Notes under the pieces: generated by a model
Seen by the model: only the letters and a program-made list of their open reading frames with translations
Told to the model about the DNA's origin: nothing
The model's database searches: none
Part shown: one piece after another, positions 13,701-22,280 of the stretch
How positions within the stretch are numbered: the first letter of the stretch is position 1
Layout: the number at the start of each line of letters is the position of its first letter
Made by a program: the position numbers and the translations under genes
Assembly (NCBI GenBank): GCA_900617975.1
Contig: UZAE01012375.1
Location: 15,953-44,152 of the forward strand
Reading direction: 5' to 3'
Source: Rodentolepis nana
Lineage: Eukaryota; Platyhelminthes; Cestoda; Cyclophyllidea; Hymenolepididae
Length of the DNA stretch: 28,200 nucleotides

Positions 13701-16700
13701 CGTTCCACGGTGTTCATCGTGGAACTCGATTGGCTAATAAAGTCAAGGTTGTGATCACTTACCTTCCATTCTCATCGCGAGCGCTTGATTTTAACTTCCT
13801 CTTGCATGTCTGATTATTAATTAACCCCCCTTGTGCATGATTCATATCATTCTAAATTTTTTTGCTGCGCGTTTCCAGTGTGCCGCGTTGTGTCTTTTGT
13901 TGTGCCTACCTCTCACTTAACCACACGGAGTTCTGAAGACTAACACCTGGTCTAACATATGCCGACAGATTAATTTTTTTGAAGGGCTGCATTTTACGCT
14001 GACCCTTCATTCTACCCCAGCAGCCTTGGCTGAAATTCGCTCATCTCTCTGTGTAAATAGGGGTTTTCTGATCTCGCGGATTGTCATTTCTTTTCAAGAG
14101 TGATTATCGAGCTCGTTTTTTTTCTGATTTGTCATCTTCTCTAGTCTGCATAGAATGTGTTAAGTAATTACTCTCCATTTTACTCGATCGTTCTTTAGCA
14201 AACTGCTGAGTTTGACGATTTAATGCCTGCCAGGCGTTAGAAGTCAACGTCTGGCGGCGACAAGAATAGGTTAAATGTCAGACATGGGTTGGGCCATTTA
14301 GAGGAGAAGCTTTATGGAGCTCTCGCCTTCCTGAGAAACTGGAATTGTACCGCTCACGTTGGCAACCTGGGCACTTGCCTATGGGATGCACAGCGTGGCC
14401 AGAGGGAAAGCTGCTTGAGGTCAGTCTGTAGGTTGTTGTTTAATCCACCGTAGAGTTTTTCTTACATTACACACAACTCTTTTAAAAAGGACTCCCTCCT
14501 TTCAGGTGCAAAACTTATAAAAAAATAGTGATTAATCGTAACTCCAAGTAGCCTAGAGAATCTTTTTTCATGATCAATTTTAGTGGCCCTTTGCGTTTAT
14601 TTGTAGCATCATAAGCTTCTTCGACGCCTGAGGCGCAATGGATCACAATCTCTTAGATCTTGGCTACTTTTGAAATTCAAGAAAATCTATTCCAGACTTC
14701 TCTTCCATGAACTCCATCTTCACCGCCGGCGAAAATACTTCAAGAGCCTTCATCCAGCTAAGGTTATCTTTAATAGCTCTAGTAGAGAGAGAGAGAGAGT
14801 GAGAGGTAGAGGTAGAATTGGTTAGCGTGTTTTCCCAATCGCTCTTTCCTTCACGGAATTTGCTCTCTCCTCCTTCGGAGATGCAATCCATGGAGAGCTT
14901 CCATTTCAGTCTGCTTCAAATCACTGCCATAATCCTAAACCGACGTTTGCGTTTCCTCTCACCTCCTCTAGGCCAACTATTCCCTTCCTCTGTTTTTTTG
15001 TTTTAATTCTTGTCTTTCTGATTGGCAGATCTTTATGAAGACGGAGGACTCGCTTTGGTCATCAAAGTTCTCCCTTGACACCGTTGGAAATTGGGGTCGT
15101 GTGCAATGCGAGGGAACTCGTGGAAGGTCTTATGAGGTTAGTTTTATAGCTTCTCTATTGTCAATCAGATTTGTTTTTTGAAAAGACAAAGATAAGATTG
15201 GATCCTCTAATTGAAACAGCGCGTGAGTGATATTGCACCAATTAAGTTAATACGCAACAACTTTTCCTTGAATTTGGAAGCATTGTTCATTTGTGCGTCC
15301 TCACTTTCAAAGGTGCGGATGTGTCATGAGTCTTTCCTGGGCCATGCTTAGGAAATATATTGATTGATTATTACTTATGACGTATCAAATAGTGTGCGTA
15401 TCCAAGTTATCAAAAGGTAGAAAAATTGGTCGAATTAGAGTCAGATTTTGAGTTACTAGTTGAAAGGCAAATATTTCGTTTCAAATTTCAAACATACTTT
15501 TCAAATCGTGCAAATTTAACTACTCCTTACCATCTGGACCTGAGATTAAATTGGATCAATGAAATTTTTAAGGTAAGTGATTTGCTGAGCTCTGTCTTTA
15601 TCATGACGTCTTGCTAAAGCTTCAACCTCCACACATCACCATTTACTCCTCATCCTCCATTAAATTGTCTTGAAAGAGCTTCCACTTCTTTGTTTTCTAC
15701 TGTCATTTAAACTTGGAAGTTATATTAATTCGATGGATTTTTCTTGGTTAACTTAGATCAGTGTCAAGATAGATCTATCAACTTCTGGTCTCACGAAGAT
15801 CATCACGTTCATGCCTTACTTCATGATTGTGAATAAAACTTCGGTAAGATTTATATATTCTGCCATATATCCTTCCTCCCCCCCCCTCCACCCCTCCCAA
15901 ATTTCATATAAATACCGCTTACTTTTCCCATTTTAGATGACCTTAGAGTGTGCTCAAGTTCGTGAAGCGTCAAGGAGTCTTTTGGACACGTGGTTATCTG
16001 TTGAGGCTGGTGATGTGAAGCCCTTTTGGCCAGCAGCTGGCGACACTAAAAGAATGCTCATGGCTTGTCGAATTAATCAAGCATTCACTACGAATTGCTT
16101 CCCTCTCTACGAATCAAACACTGTTCTTCTAAAGCTCCCCAAACCTGTGGGTTTCGGACCGCTAATTGACGCGTGGAAATGCTGATAACTTGTTTTCTAA
16201 ATACGGTCTTCTTTAATTATAGTATATTGGCCTCTACACAGATGTTCAAACCACGGACGAAGCGACTGTGATTAATCTACGACTTTACAAAGAAGGAATG
16301 GCCCTTGTGCATATAATTAATGACCTTGGCTGCAATCGTACAATCTCCTTCTTTCAGAAGTAAGCTCCACATACACATCTTCTTTCCCCCCAATTATATT
16401 CACCCCTTTATAGGGACACAAATGTAACGCATACACTGAGGAGCGGAGAGCACGTGTACTACACTTGGGACGATGCGACAAAACCTCGTCAATTCTTCCT
16501 CTTTGCAGAAAATCAACAAGGCAAGCCCAGACAAGTTGACATTATGACTGATAGCAACGTAACATTCACCCTGGGAAACGCTACCGTTCATGCGGTTTCC
16601 TTCTTCTCGAAACTTCAACGAACCCTACTTTTGACGACCGATCCAGTTGTTGCTTCATTATCAGCCAAGGTGCGTTTTTATGCATGCTGGCATCGTTGTG

Positions 16701-19700
16701 GTTAATAGAATACTCAGATGACAGGCGTTTTGATATAGTTATCATTAGCCCTTTAGTTGACTTCAGGCTTCACAGAGGGGAGGAGGAACATCAAAGTGAA
16801 AATAAGTCGAGAGGGGGACAGAAGAGATGTAAAGGAGACAGACATAAAGGTAGAAAAAAAGGTGAGGTGAGTGCTGTGGAAGTAGTCGAATATGACATAC
16901 TGACGGGTCATGATAGTTTGGAGTGAGAAGTCAACTGCTGGTTAATAGACTTTTTTGCCGTTTGATTATACGTTGCCCATTGTCAGTATAAATAGACTTT
17001 CATCTCGGTCGGTTGACATGCATTCCCGTCAGGTCAGATGTCATGGCACCTACTGAGACAAGGATGCTAACCCTTTCTTTGACGGTTTACGGAATATGGT
17101 GTGTGTGTGTGCAACTCTGGTTATAGTAAAACGAAACGATTCAGATGTGTTTCCACAGTACTGTATAATGGAGCTAGCAGAAAGCATTTATGAGACACAG
17201 GTTATTGACTTTGATCTCAAGGATCTACATATATCTAATTTCTGTTTGGTTTTCTTCAATTATCCAGTCTGGAGAAATGGAGTCGGTAACTGATCGTATC
17301 TCGGTTGTTCTCCAATCAATTGGGATTTCTCTGGTGTTGAATCAACTCCGCAAGGAAATCTGCTATATATCTATCCGCAGGTTCGCATTTCTCTCCTCCT
17401 CCCATCTTTAGCGATTAGATGAATTAATGCAAAAAATTATTTATTTTTTTGCTTTTACATCTTGAACTAGCAAATGTGTTGCGTAACTTTTCAGCTCTGA
17501 TGTAATTTGGAACAAAGTGATGCGAGGTAACCGCTTGAAGCCCTTGAAACCGGACCTTAGTGAGGCCTTGGAGAATATTTACAGCGTCTTTCTGTTGAAA
17601 ATGGCTCAAGGTGAAGATTTTCCAAAACGCTTGACTCTTCCTGACTCCGTTCGACCTGTCACCACTGTGGATATAGCCCAGATGGTCATGCTTGAACCTG
17701 ACAACTGCTCCCTCCAACGCACCTTCGAGCCTGGAATTCAGTTGCAATATCGAGCTTCTGCCAACCAAATGCAGATACATGCCCAGATTTTCCGCGTTCA
17801 GGTGGATTCCCAGCGTTTAGACGCTCCTTTCCCCGTGGTCTTTGCACCCTACCCTCAACCCAATTCCGTCATTCTCGATTCTGGTAATGCTCCGCCTTTG
17901 CTCATCCATCATCTTCAATTAACCCCAGTTCTATTGGCTGTATTAATTGTCCTTTTTCCAGGTCCGAAACCGCTTGTTGAGATCCTAACGGTTATTTGCA
18001 AAACCACTGATGAGGAAGTCTATCGATTTAAGTAATGCCTTGTTCTACTTTTTCATGCTTATTCCCACTCTTTTATTCCAATTTCTCTTTGCTTTCAGAC
18101 GAGTGGAGTGTTTGATCCAAGAAATGCAGCTGCAGTTAGATCAGGGCTTCCTTATTGACATGTACGACTTTTTTGTCGGTAGTGTCGTGGTTCCAGATGA
18201 GGTGGGTCAATATTTCCTTTACTCCCCTTCTCCACTTTTTGTTTTAACATTCAATCATTGTGTTTTTTTTCCAATTCTTTTCAGCTTGAAGGTTTCATGG
18301 CAGATCAAAAATTAACCGCAGGTCCCCTGGTTGATGCTCCTGTTGTAAAGGATGTTCTTCAACCAGGCAAGGAGTCTCTTTTTGATTATATTCATATATC
18401 TCCAATCAAGGTTAGTTAGTTTAGTCGAATTTTCTGCAGCACTCACTGATTTCTCAAGGTTATAGTGGTTTTTTTGCTTTATTCCTCAGATGCATGTCAG
18501 TTACTCGATGGTTGGAAGCTCGTATGATAACCTCTCGAGTCCCCTTCAAAATGACGTTCTCAAGCTCTTCCTCCAATCCTTGGGAGTTGCGTTAACGGAT
18601 GTGCAGGACGTTGTTTTCAAGTTAGTTCCACTTTCTTATGATCTGGTGTCGCTTGCGGTGTCCGTTCTAGAACCGGGCATGGCATAGACGCTCATGTTGG
18701 CCTTTGATCAAAGTCCTGGCTAACTACTTCCATTAGGGAGGATGTTTCTAATGAATTTGAAAACACACCCTCTCGAGTCTTTATTTGGGTGATTCATTAA
18801 TGCCAGGTGTACCTTATTTGCGTTTTGGTTAAAGAGCCCATCTGCCAAGCCAAGTGACACAGGTGCACACCTCTAGTGCCGCCACCTAAATGTATATCTT
18901 CTAGCCTGTCACGTTTGATGAAATCCTATTTTTTTTCTTTTTTCGCCATTCCTTTGGCGGGTTGCTGAATTAATTTTATCTAACCCCTGCATATAGGCGT
19001 GTGTCGAATTAATAGAAATTTCCACACACATTTGCCAATTCTTTTCTTCCGTCTCTAGGCTGGGATACTTTGAGCGACAAGGTCGCATTATGTCTTTCTC
19101 GAAGATTCTGTCAGAAATGAGTCGTCATTACATCAGCCAGGCCATCAAGCAAACCTATGTGCTCATTTTCGGGTTGGACGTGATTGGTAATCCCTTCGGT
19201 GTCATTCGTGGAATGGCTCAAGGCGTTGAAGATCTCTTCTACGAACCTGCTAAGGTAGGCTCCATGGTTGGGATCGGAGAATCACTCGGGAGAAATGGTG
19301 GCAAGAAAATAGTGTTTAATTTTCCATCTTTTTCCTTATTAGGGAGCCGTGATTGGATCAGAAGAGTTTGCCGAAGGTGTAAAGTTTGGTGTCAGGAGTC
19401 TTTTCGGCCACACTGTTGGTGAGTGCGTCTCATATTTTTTTTTAATTGATTCGCTTCGAATATATGGCTGGTAATTTAAAATTGAAATCAAATTATTGAG
19501 TCCTAGTTTACACCGTTTAATGAGTCCTTGATATGAACCTCAGGAGATTAATTGCATTAAATGTCACACCACACAGAGATTGCGGTCTAGAAGAGGCATG
19601 CGAAGGCAATTCTTCTTATTATTATTCCGTATCGTCTCGCATCAACAACTTCAACTCTATTTAGGTGGTGCCGCTGGTGCAATGTCGCGTATCACGGGAA

Positions 19701-22177
19701 CACTGGGCAAGGGAGTGGCCGCTCTCACAATGGACGACGATTTTAAACGTCGACGTCGTGAGGAGATGACGAGAACTCCTGAAAACTTTGGCGCTGGAGT
19801 GGCTCGTGGTGGCAAGGGTCTGGTCATGGTAAGTGGGGTGGCGGGGAGGGGTGGGGAGGGGGGTTAATTTAAAATCTGCCCTATTTCCATATGAGGAGAG
19901 ATTCTGAAATATTCCCTGTTATCGGAGATTGTAGGTTAAAGCTTTCGTGTTTTTCCTTGTCGTAGTCTACCATGTTTTCAAGCAAAGAAAAGAATGCAAA
20001 TGTCTGACTTAAGTGTTCAGGTAGTTTTTTTCTCTACGCTCCTATTTTCCTGTGAGTTTAACACGGAAATCTGATTAAGACAGATTTCAGGACTTAAAAG
20101 TCTTCCGACTTCTAGCCTTACAAAATGCATAGGCATGCGAGACAGGCGATCTTGCATGGGTGATTCCTTGTTTATTTGTTTTTAGAATCGATTGTGGTCC
20201 GTTCATTTTTGTGAATACCCTTAAAATTTCCATTCGCAATTTTGTTTAATGTGGAACTTAAGTCAATATTTTTCGTCATTCTCGACGGTTTTATTGTGAG
20301 TGGTCATAGAAATGTCTCCTATTGGTCGAATATGCCTCTTCGCGTGAAGTCGTCCTAATTGCACTTCTTCTAAAAGCGCTGTGTTGCGTAATGCCAATGC
20401 TGATAATATGGCAGGAATATGAAAGTCGACTGGCATTCTTCCGGCTTAGTTTGGGCCAAATCTCCTCCACTTGCCGGTATTTGACCTTGAGGTGTTGGTT
20501 TTTTTGAGTTCTATTATTCATCTCAATACTCCTTGCTTGTTTTTTATAAAGTTCTTTGGAGTTTGAGATTTTGGGTCTTTTTTGCCTACATGTCCTGTTG
20601 TGGCTTAGTTATTTGTACCTTTATTACGGTAGCGATGAAATCGATTGGCTAATATCACCCCGCAAACTTCCTTGAGTCTCAACTATAAATGCTTTCACAG
20701 GCAAAAGCTTACTTGGCGAGGCTCGTTTCTACTTTCAAACCCCGTGCTACCCACAATGCTCCCCCCACCCTCCCCCTCCCCTCCTCCCAATTTGGCCAAT
20801 GACATGTGCTAAAGCTTCATTTTTCTGTCATAATGCACTGTTGCCTTTGAATTGGGCAAACTTTTAGATGCGATGAGATAACAAAATTTCATTACATTCT
20901 TACTTTATATTAAGGCAGGTAATTTGACACTTCTCTACGACGCTCCGTATGTAGCAGCGCAGTTGAAGAGTTGATCTTGAAACTCCTCGTTGACCTACTG
21001 GTTGTAATGAAGGCTAATGAAATATGATAATTGAATAGGAAAGGTTGCTTTAGGCGATGCACTTTTAGCGGGCGTTTCTATTCCAGGATAGATTGTGAGA
21101 CTGCCAGAAAGTATCCAAGTATTCGGTTATAAAGTGCGAAGTTGCACGTATAAACTTATTTTCGCTTTTACTCGAATTCTCTTCCTCCCCCCACCCAGGG
21201 CGTATTCGGCGGTGTGACGGGCATTTTTTCGCAGCCCATTTCTGGTGCAAAGAAAGAAGGTGTGGAGGGTTTCTTCAAGGGTCTTGGAAAAGGACTCATT
21301 GGTACTGTGACTCGACCTGTCTCCGGAGTGGTTGACTTCGCTAGCACTTCTTTCGAAGGCATCAGAAGGTAAGCACTCGTGTCTCAAAATTCCCCCCCTC
21401 CCCCCACCCCCTTCTAATCACCGTCTGTCAATACCTCCTTCATTTCTCCTCCATAGGGCCGCATCAACATCTAAAGAGGTTAATCCTGTTCGACCTCCAC
21501 GTTTTATTCACTTGGATGGTGTTATTCGGCCTTACGATAGATATGAAGCTGAAGGCAATGTCATCCTCAATGTAAGTCGTCTCTTACCTCTTGAAGCACA
21601 ATCCCTTTGTTGTTTTCATACATTCTACTTAAAAATATTTCAGCGACTTAATCATCGGGCTCCTACTGAGGAGTATGCGTTCCATATACCTTTAAAGAAG
21701 GTCAAAGGCACTTGCTTACTGACCAATGAGTAGGTTGTTCTGTGTGCCCTGTTTTCGAGCATTTAAATGAATTAGAATAACGTGCTTTTTGATAACCAGG
21801 CGAATTATCTTGGTTACCATCAACGACATTCTGGGAACCTGCGCAATCGACTGGGAGGTCCCGCTCTCACAAATACATGGTGTTCCCCTTAAAAATGACA
21901 ACGGTTTGGAATTGTCTCTGGAAAAGCCTTCCAAATCAAATTTATTCCGCAGTCCCACCAATGTCAAGCAAATTGATTGCACTCCCGATAACGCTCTGGT
22001 ATGTTTTCCATCATTACGATTACATTGTGTAAAGGGTATGGGTTGTGATTACCTCCTCACCCTCTATTATTTTAGCGGATGCTCTCGAAAATTCGTCATT
22101 TGATCGAAGAAGGCTCGCGGGTAGCACGTAGACCCGAAGCCCCTCTTCCAAAAGTCTCAAATCTTGAAGTTGACTGA
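242..22177 (+). CDS. VPS13: VPS13 (VPS13A/C type) bridge-like lipid transfer protein, C-terminal ~2355 residues, 42 exons
   Basis: VPS13 proteins are very long rods that carry lipids between membranes at organelle contact sites. Exons, inferred by splice signals, open frame and family resemblance: 242-465, 1394-1567, 1656-1736, 2556-2800, 3385-3532, 3652-3936, 4012-4181, 5514-5602, 6759-6920, 7376-7512, 7589-7711, 7779-8070, 8145-8221, 8399-8518, 8669-9220, 9294-9551, 10216-10385, 10505-10883, 11322-11402, 11494-11604, 11726-11827, 12722-12814, 13589-13747, 15029-15136, 15757-15843, 15937-16146, 16223-16359, 16414-16669, 17268-17380, 17495-17883, 17962-18031, 18099-18201, 18285-18410, 18490-18620, 19059-19254, 19343-19418, 19665-19828, 21199-21368, 21457-21571, 21644-21729, 21800-21998, 22076-22177. 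All phases match at the joins, and the total is two leftover bases plus 2356 codons including TGA. The N-terminal third, with the chorein domain, lies left of the window. The short tail after the PH-like domain fits VPS13A/C rather than VPS13B or D. Two joins need GC donors. Confidence 0.93.
466..1393. other. VPS13 intron 1 with G-rich and C-rich tracts
   Basis: No gene seen. It holds a G/GA tract (872-912), a second G run (1062-1075) and a C/T tract (1359-1392) that serves as polypyrimidine tract for exon 2. The G and C tracts are complementary. Confidence 0.7.
1989..2024 (+). repeat. G-rich tract able to form a G-quadruplex
   Basis: At least five runs of three or more G separated by one or two bases within 36 bases on the sense strand. 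Confidence 0.75.
2422..2443 (+). repeat. GA microsatellite
   Basis: Eleven consecutive GA units in VPS13 intron 3. Confidence 0.9.
2556..4181 (+). CDS. VPS13: VPS13 exons 4-7: beta-groove rod with conserved APVVYLPQ strand
   Basis: Exons 2556-2800, 3385-3532, 3652-3936 and 4012-4181. Exon 4 carries [14 protein letters not shown] followed by [13 protein letters not shown] and ends [18 protein letters not shown]13A/C has an equivalent APVVVIPQ...FGLI block ending in LSEMRL. Exon 5 has the [19 protein letters not shown] strand matching the family's LNLEVVVERNL segment. Exon 7 ends [15 protein letters not shown]. The Asn/Ser-rich piece of exon 6 (about residues 30-70 of the exon) looks like a lineage-specific loop. 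Repeat R1 lies in the intron between exons 4 and 5. Confidence 0.9.
2911..3246 (+). repeat. Dispersed repeat R1 (full length) in VPS13 intron 4
   Basis: Copy of a repeat of about 330 bases that starts with TATTTATTTAT and continues TTTTGATAGTTATCATTAGC. It ends with TATGAGTATACGTTGC, a CACGTG at 3218-3223 and GAGGTAAGTC. It matches R2-R6 along its whole length with scattered substitutions. It has no gene-like reading frame conserved between copies. Confidence 0.9.
4257..4587 (+). repeat. Dispersed repeat R2 (full length) in VPS13 intron 7
   Basis: Full-length copy in the same orientation as R1. It carries CACGTG at 4559-4564, then AAGGTAAGTC. Inner inverted repeat arms are at 4306-4323 and 4487-4504, matching at 16 of 18 positions. 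Confidence 0.9.
4588..5513. other. Rest of VPS13 intron 7
   Basis: AT-rich, with one G-rich patch near 4708-4722. Short open frames here have no recognisable product. Nothing else seen. Confidence 0.6.
5514..6920 (+). CDS. VPS13: VPS13 exons 8-9: beta-groove rod, GC donor after exon 8
   Basis: Exons 5514-5602 and 6759-6920. Exon 8 reads [21 protein letters not shown]; exon 9 reads [20 protein letters not shown] then AKFFTEG. This fits the family segment ending in ICASVEFL..VANVF. Exon 8 can only join exon 9 in frame through a GC donor (gcaagt at 5603). The rest of exon 9 is a variable linker rich in Pro, Ser and Ala. Confidence 0.85.
5711..6002 (+). repeat. Dispersed repeat R3 in VPS13 intron 8
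   Basis: Same orientation as R1 and R2, with a short internal deletion of the purine-rich part. The E-box is changed to CACATG and the donor-like end to AGGTAGGT. Confidence 0.9.
6003..6758. other. Rest of VPS13 intron 8
   Basis: Unremarkable AT-rich intron sequence after repeat R3. A 72-codon open frame at 6096-6314 has no recognisable features. Confidence 0.6.
7024..7343 (+). repeat. Dispersed repeat R4 in VPS13 intron 9
   Basis: Same orientation. It directly follows a short TA repeat (7012-7026). CACGTG is kept at 7314-7319, but the donor-like GTAAGT has decayed to TTAAGT. Confidence 0.9.
7376..8518 (+). CDS. VPS13: VPS13 exons 10-14: last part of the lipid-groove rod
   Basis: Exons 7376-7512, 7589-7711, 7779-8070, 8145-8221 and 8399-8518. 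Recognisable pieces are [20 protein letters not shown], then FRILACPF (family: VRACPF), [10 protein letters not shown] (family conserved Trp region) and [20 protein letters not shown] (family: IFIVLEAGIGHRTVPMLLAK). Exon 12 joins exon 13 in frame only through a GC donor at 8071 (gcatgt). Exon 13 encodes an acidic stretch rich in Glu that is probably a linker. Confidence 0.9.
8669..9551 (+). CDS. VPS13: VPS13 exons 15-16: end of rod and start of VAB adaptor-binding domain
   Basis: Exon 15 (8669-9220) is the largest, 184 codons. It begins [20 protein letters not shown] then WEQLLE, and contains [20 protein letters not shown], the family strand and helix just before the adaptor domain. It then has [16 protein letters not shown], the first VAB repeat with its invariant Asn. 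Exon 16 (9294-9551) continues the domain with [14 protein letters not shown] and ends at CLQSTVQ before GTAACT. The VAB domain in VPS13 binds Pro-x-Pro adaptor motifs that place the protein on membranes; I infer the same role here. Confidence 0.92.
9552..10215. other. VPS13 intron 16
   Basis: Pyrimidine-rich intron of 664 bases ending in a T run before TGTAG. No other feature seen. Confidence 0.65.
10216..11827 (+). CDS. VPS13: VPS13 exons 17-21: VAB domain, repeats 2-4
   Basis: Exons 10216-10385, 10505-10883, 11322-11402, 11494-11604 and 11726-11827. Asn-bearing repeats are [13 protein letters not shown] (exon 17), [18 protein letters not shown] (exon 18) and [16 protein letters not shown] (exon 21). 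The last is nearly the family consensus PYWxVNKTGxxLxY. Exon 18 contains a long polar loop with several Cys and Asn that I do not recognise from other VPS13 proteins. All five exons join in phase. Confidence 0.93.
10884..11321. other. VPS13 intron 18
   Basis: Intron of 438 bases. It includes a short near-palindromic run around CATGAATTTCATGCAAGC (11019-11036). Nothing else seen. Confidence 0.6.
11828..12721. other. VPS13 intron 21
   Basis: Intron of 894 bases with C-rich tracts (12480-12510). No coding potential recognised. Confidence 0.65.
12722..13747 (+). CDS. VPS13: VPS13 exons 22-23: VAB domain with a flatworm-type polar insert
   Basis: Exon 22 (12722-12814) reads [15 protein letters not shown], the family strand after the PYWxVNKTG repeat. 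Exon 23 (13589-13747) is an acidic then His/Arg/Ser-rich insert ([11 protein letters not shown]..., [14 protein letters not shown]) ending RLANKVK, which continues into the conserved strand of exon 24. The donor after exon 23 is weak (gttgtg) but is the one that keeps the frame. Confidence 0.82.
12815..13588. other. VPS13 intron 22
   Basis: Intron of 774 bases with a TAA/TAG triplet patch (12850-12871), a G run (13289-13297) and one CACGTG (13329-13334). No gene seen. Confidence 0.6.
13748..15028. other. VPS13 intron 23 with a strong stem-loop
   Basis: Long intron of 1281 bases. It holds a GC-rich stretch (about 14205-14425) unlike its AT-rich surroundings, with a stem-loop at 14227-14257, and a GA repeat at 14784-14799. 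No coding exon is required here by phase. Confidence 0.6.
14227..14257 (+). other. Stem-loop of about 12 base pairs in intron 23
   Basis: The arm GCCAGGCGTT (14229-14238) pairs with AACGTCTGGC (14246-14255), one pair being G-T, across the loop AGAAGTC. Two further outer pairs are possible. Confidence 0.6.
15029..16669 (+). CDS. VPS13: VPS13 exons 24-28: VAB domain, repeats 5-6
   Basis: Exons 15029-15136, 15757-15843, 15937-16146, 16223-16359 and 16414-16669. Exon 24 has [19 protein letters not shown] (family: FSIDTVG..G.V.C.G). Exons 25/26 contain [17 protein letters not shown] with the repeat Asn, then KPFWPA. Exon 27 has [20 protein letters not shown], and exon 28 has [15 protein letters not shown] and [18 protein letters not shown]. 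These match the last part of the adaptor domain (family: FYTWADP, VSFFEGLQR). A possible extra cassette, 15393-15572, lies between exons 24 and 25. Confidence 0.93.
15137..15756. other. VPS13 intron 24 with a possible cassette exon
   Basis: AT-rich. It contains 15393-15572, a 60-codon phase-0 open stretch ending in AAG|GTAAGT (see findings). Confidence 0.55.
16711..16979 (+). repeat. Dispersed repeat R5, 3' end missing, in VPS13 intron 28
   Basis: Same orientation. Similarity runs from the ACAGGCGTTTTGATA block to CGTTGCCCA and stops before the E-box end. Inner arms are at 16755-16772 and 16919-16936. Confidence 0.88.
16980..17267. other. Rest of VPS13 intron 28
   Basis: Sequence where R5 breaks off, then a short GT repeat (17098-17110). 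Nothing recognised. Confidence 0.5.
17268..18620 (+). CDS. VPS13: VPS13 exons 29-34: segment between VAB and ATG2_C-like regions
   Basis: Exons 17268-17380, 17495-17883, 17962-18031, 18099-18201, 18285-18410 and 18490-18620. Clear family pieces are [87 protein letters not shown] and [14 protein letters not shown]. In VPS13 this stretch leads from the adaptor domain back into the end of the lipid groove. Every exon joins in phase. Confidence 0.95.
18621..19058. other. VPS13 intron 34
   Basis: Intron of 438 bases. No feature seen beyond its splice signals. Confidence 0.65.
19059..21368 (+). CDS. VPS13: VPS13 exons 35-38: ATG2_C-like amphipathic helix region
   Basis: Exons 19059-19254, 19343-19418, 19665-19828 and 21199-21368. 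This is the best conserved part of the window: [61 protein letters not shown] and [20 protein letters not shown]. In VPS13 and ATG2 these Gly-rich amphipathic helices contact membranes, including lipid droplets. The 1370-base intron before exon 38 begins with a G-rich and ends with a C-rich tract. Confidence 0.97.
19829..21198. other. VPS13 intron 37 with complementary G-rich and C-rich ends
   Basis: Intron of 1370 bases. A G-rich tract (19834-19863) starts right after the donor. C-rich tracts lie at 20759-20788 and just before the acceptor (21185-21198). Short open frames inside are not conserved proteins that I recognise. Confidence 0.7.
21457..22177 (+). CDS. VPS13: VPS13 exons 39-42: C-terminal PH-like domain and stop
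   Basis: Exons 21457-21571, 21644-21729, 21800-21998 and 22076-22177. They read [20 protein letters not shown], then the PH-like strands [20 protein letters not shown] and QIHGVPL, and end in the basic helix [19 protein letters not shown] before TGA at 22175-22177. Human VPS13A/C has the same RPPRFFNEDGVIRPY entry into its PH domain, which helps target mitochondria and other partners. The tail after the helix is short, so the protein ends where the family usually ends. Confidence 0.95.
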
Positions 22178-22254
22178 TTGCAATTATTTTATTTCCCATG
22201 TCCTTTCTTATATTGGTTTTCACTCATCCTCGAACCATGCTATTTCATATTTCG

Positions 22255-22260
22255 AATAAA
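22255..22260 (+). promoter_or_regulatory. Polyadenylation signal of VPS13
   Basis: A perfect AATAAA lies 78 bases after the VPS13 stop codon. This gives a short 3' UTR ending near 22275-22285. Confidence 0.75.
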
Positions 22261-22280
22261 ATTAATACTCACAAAGTTAT

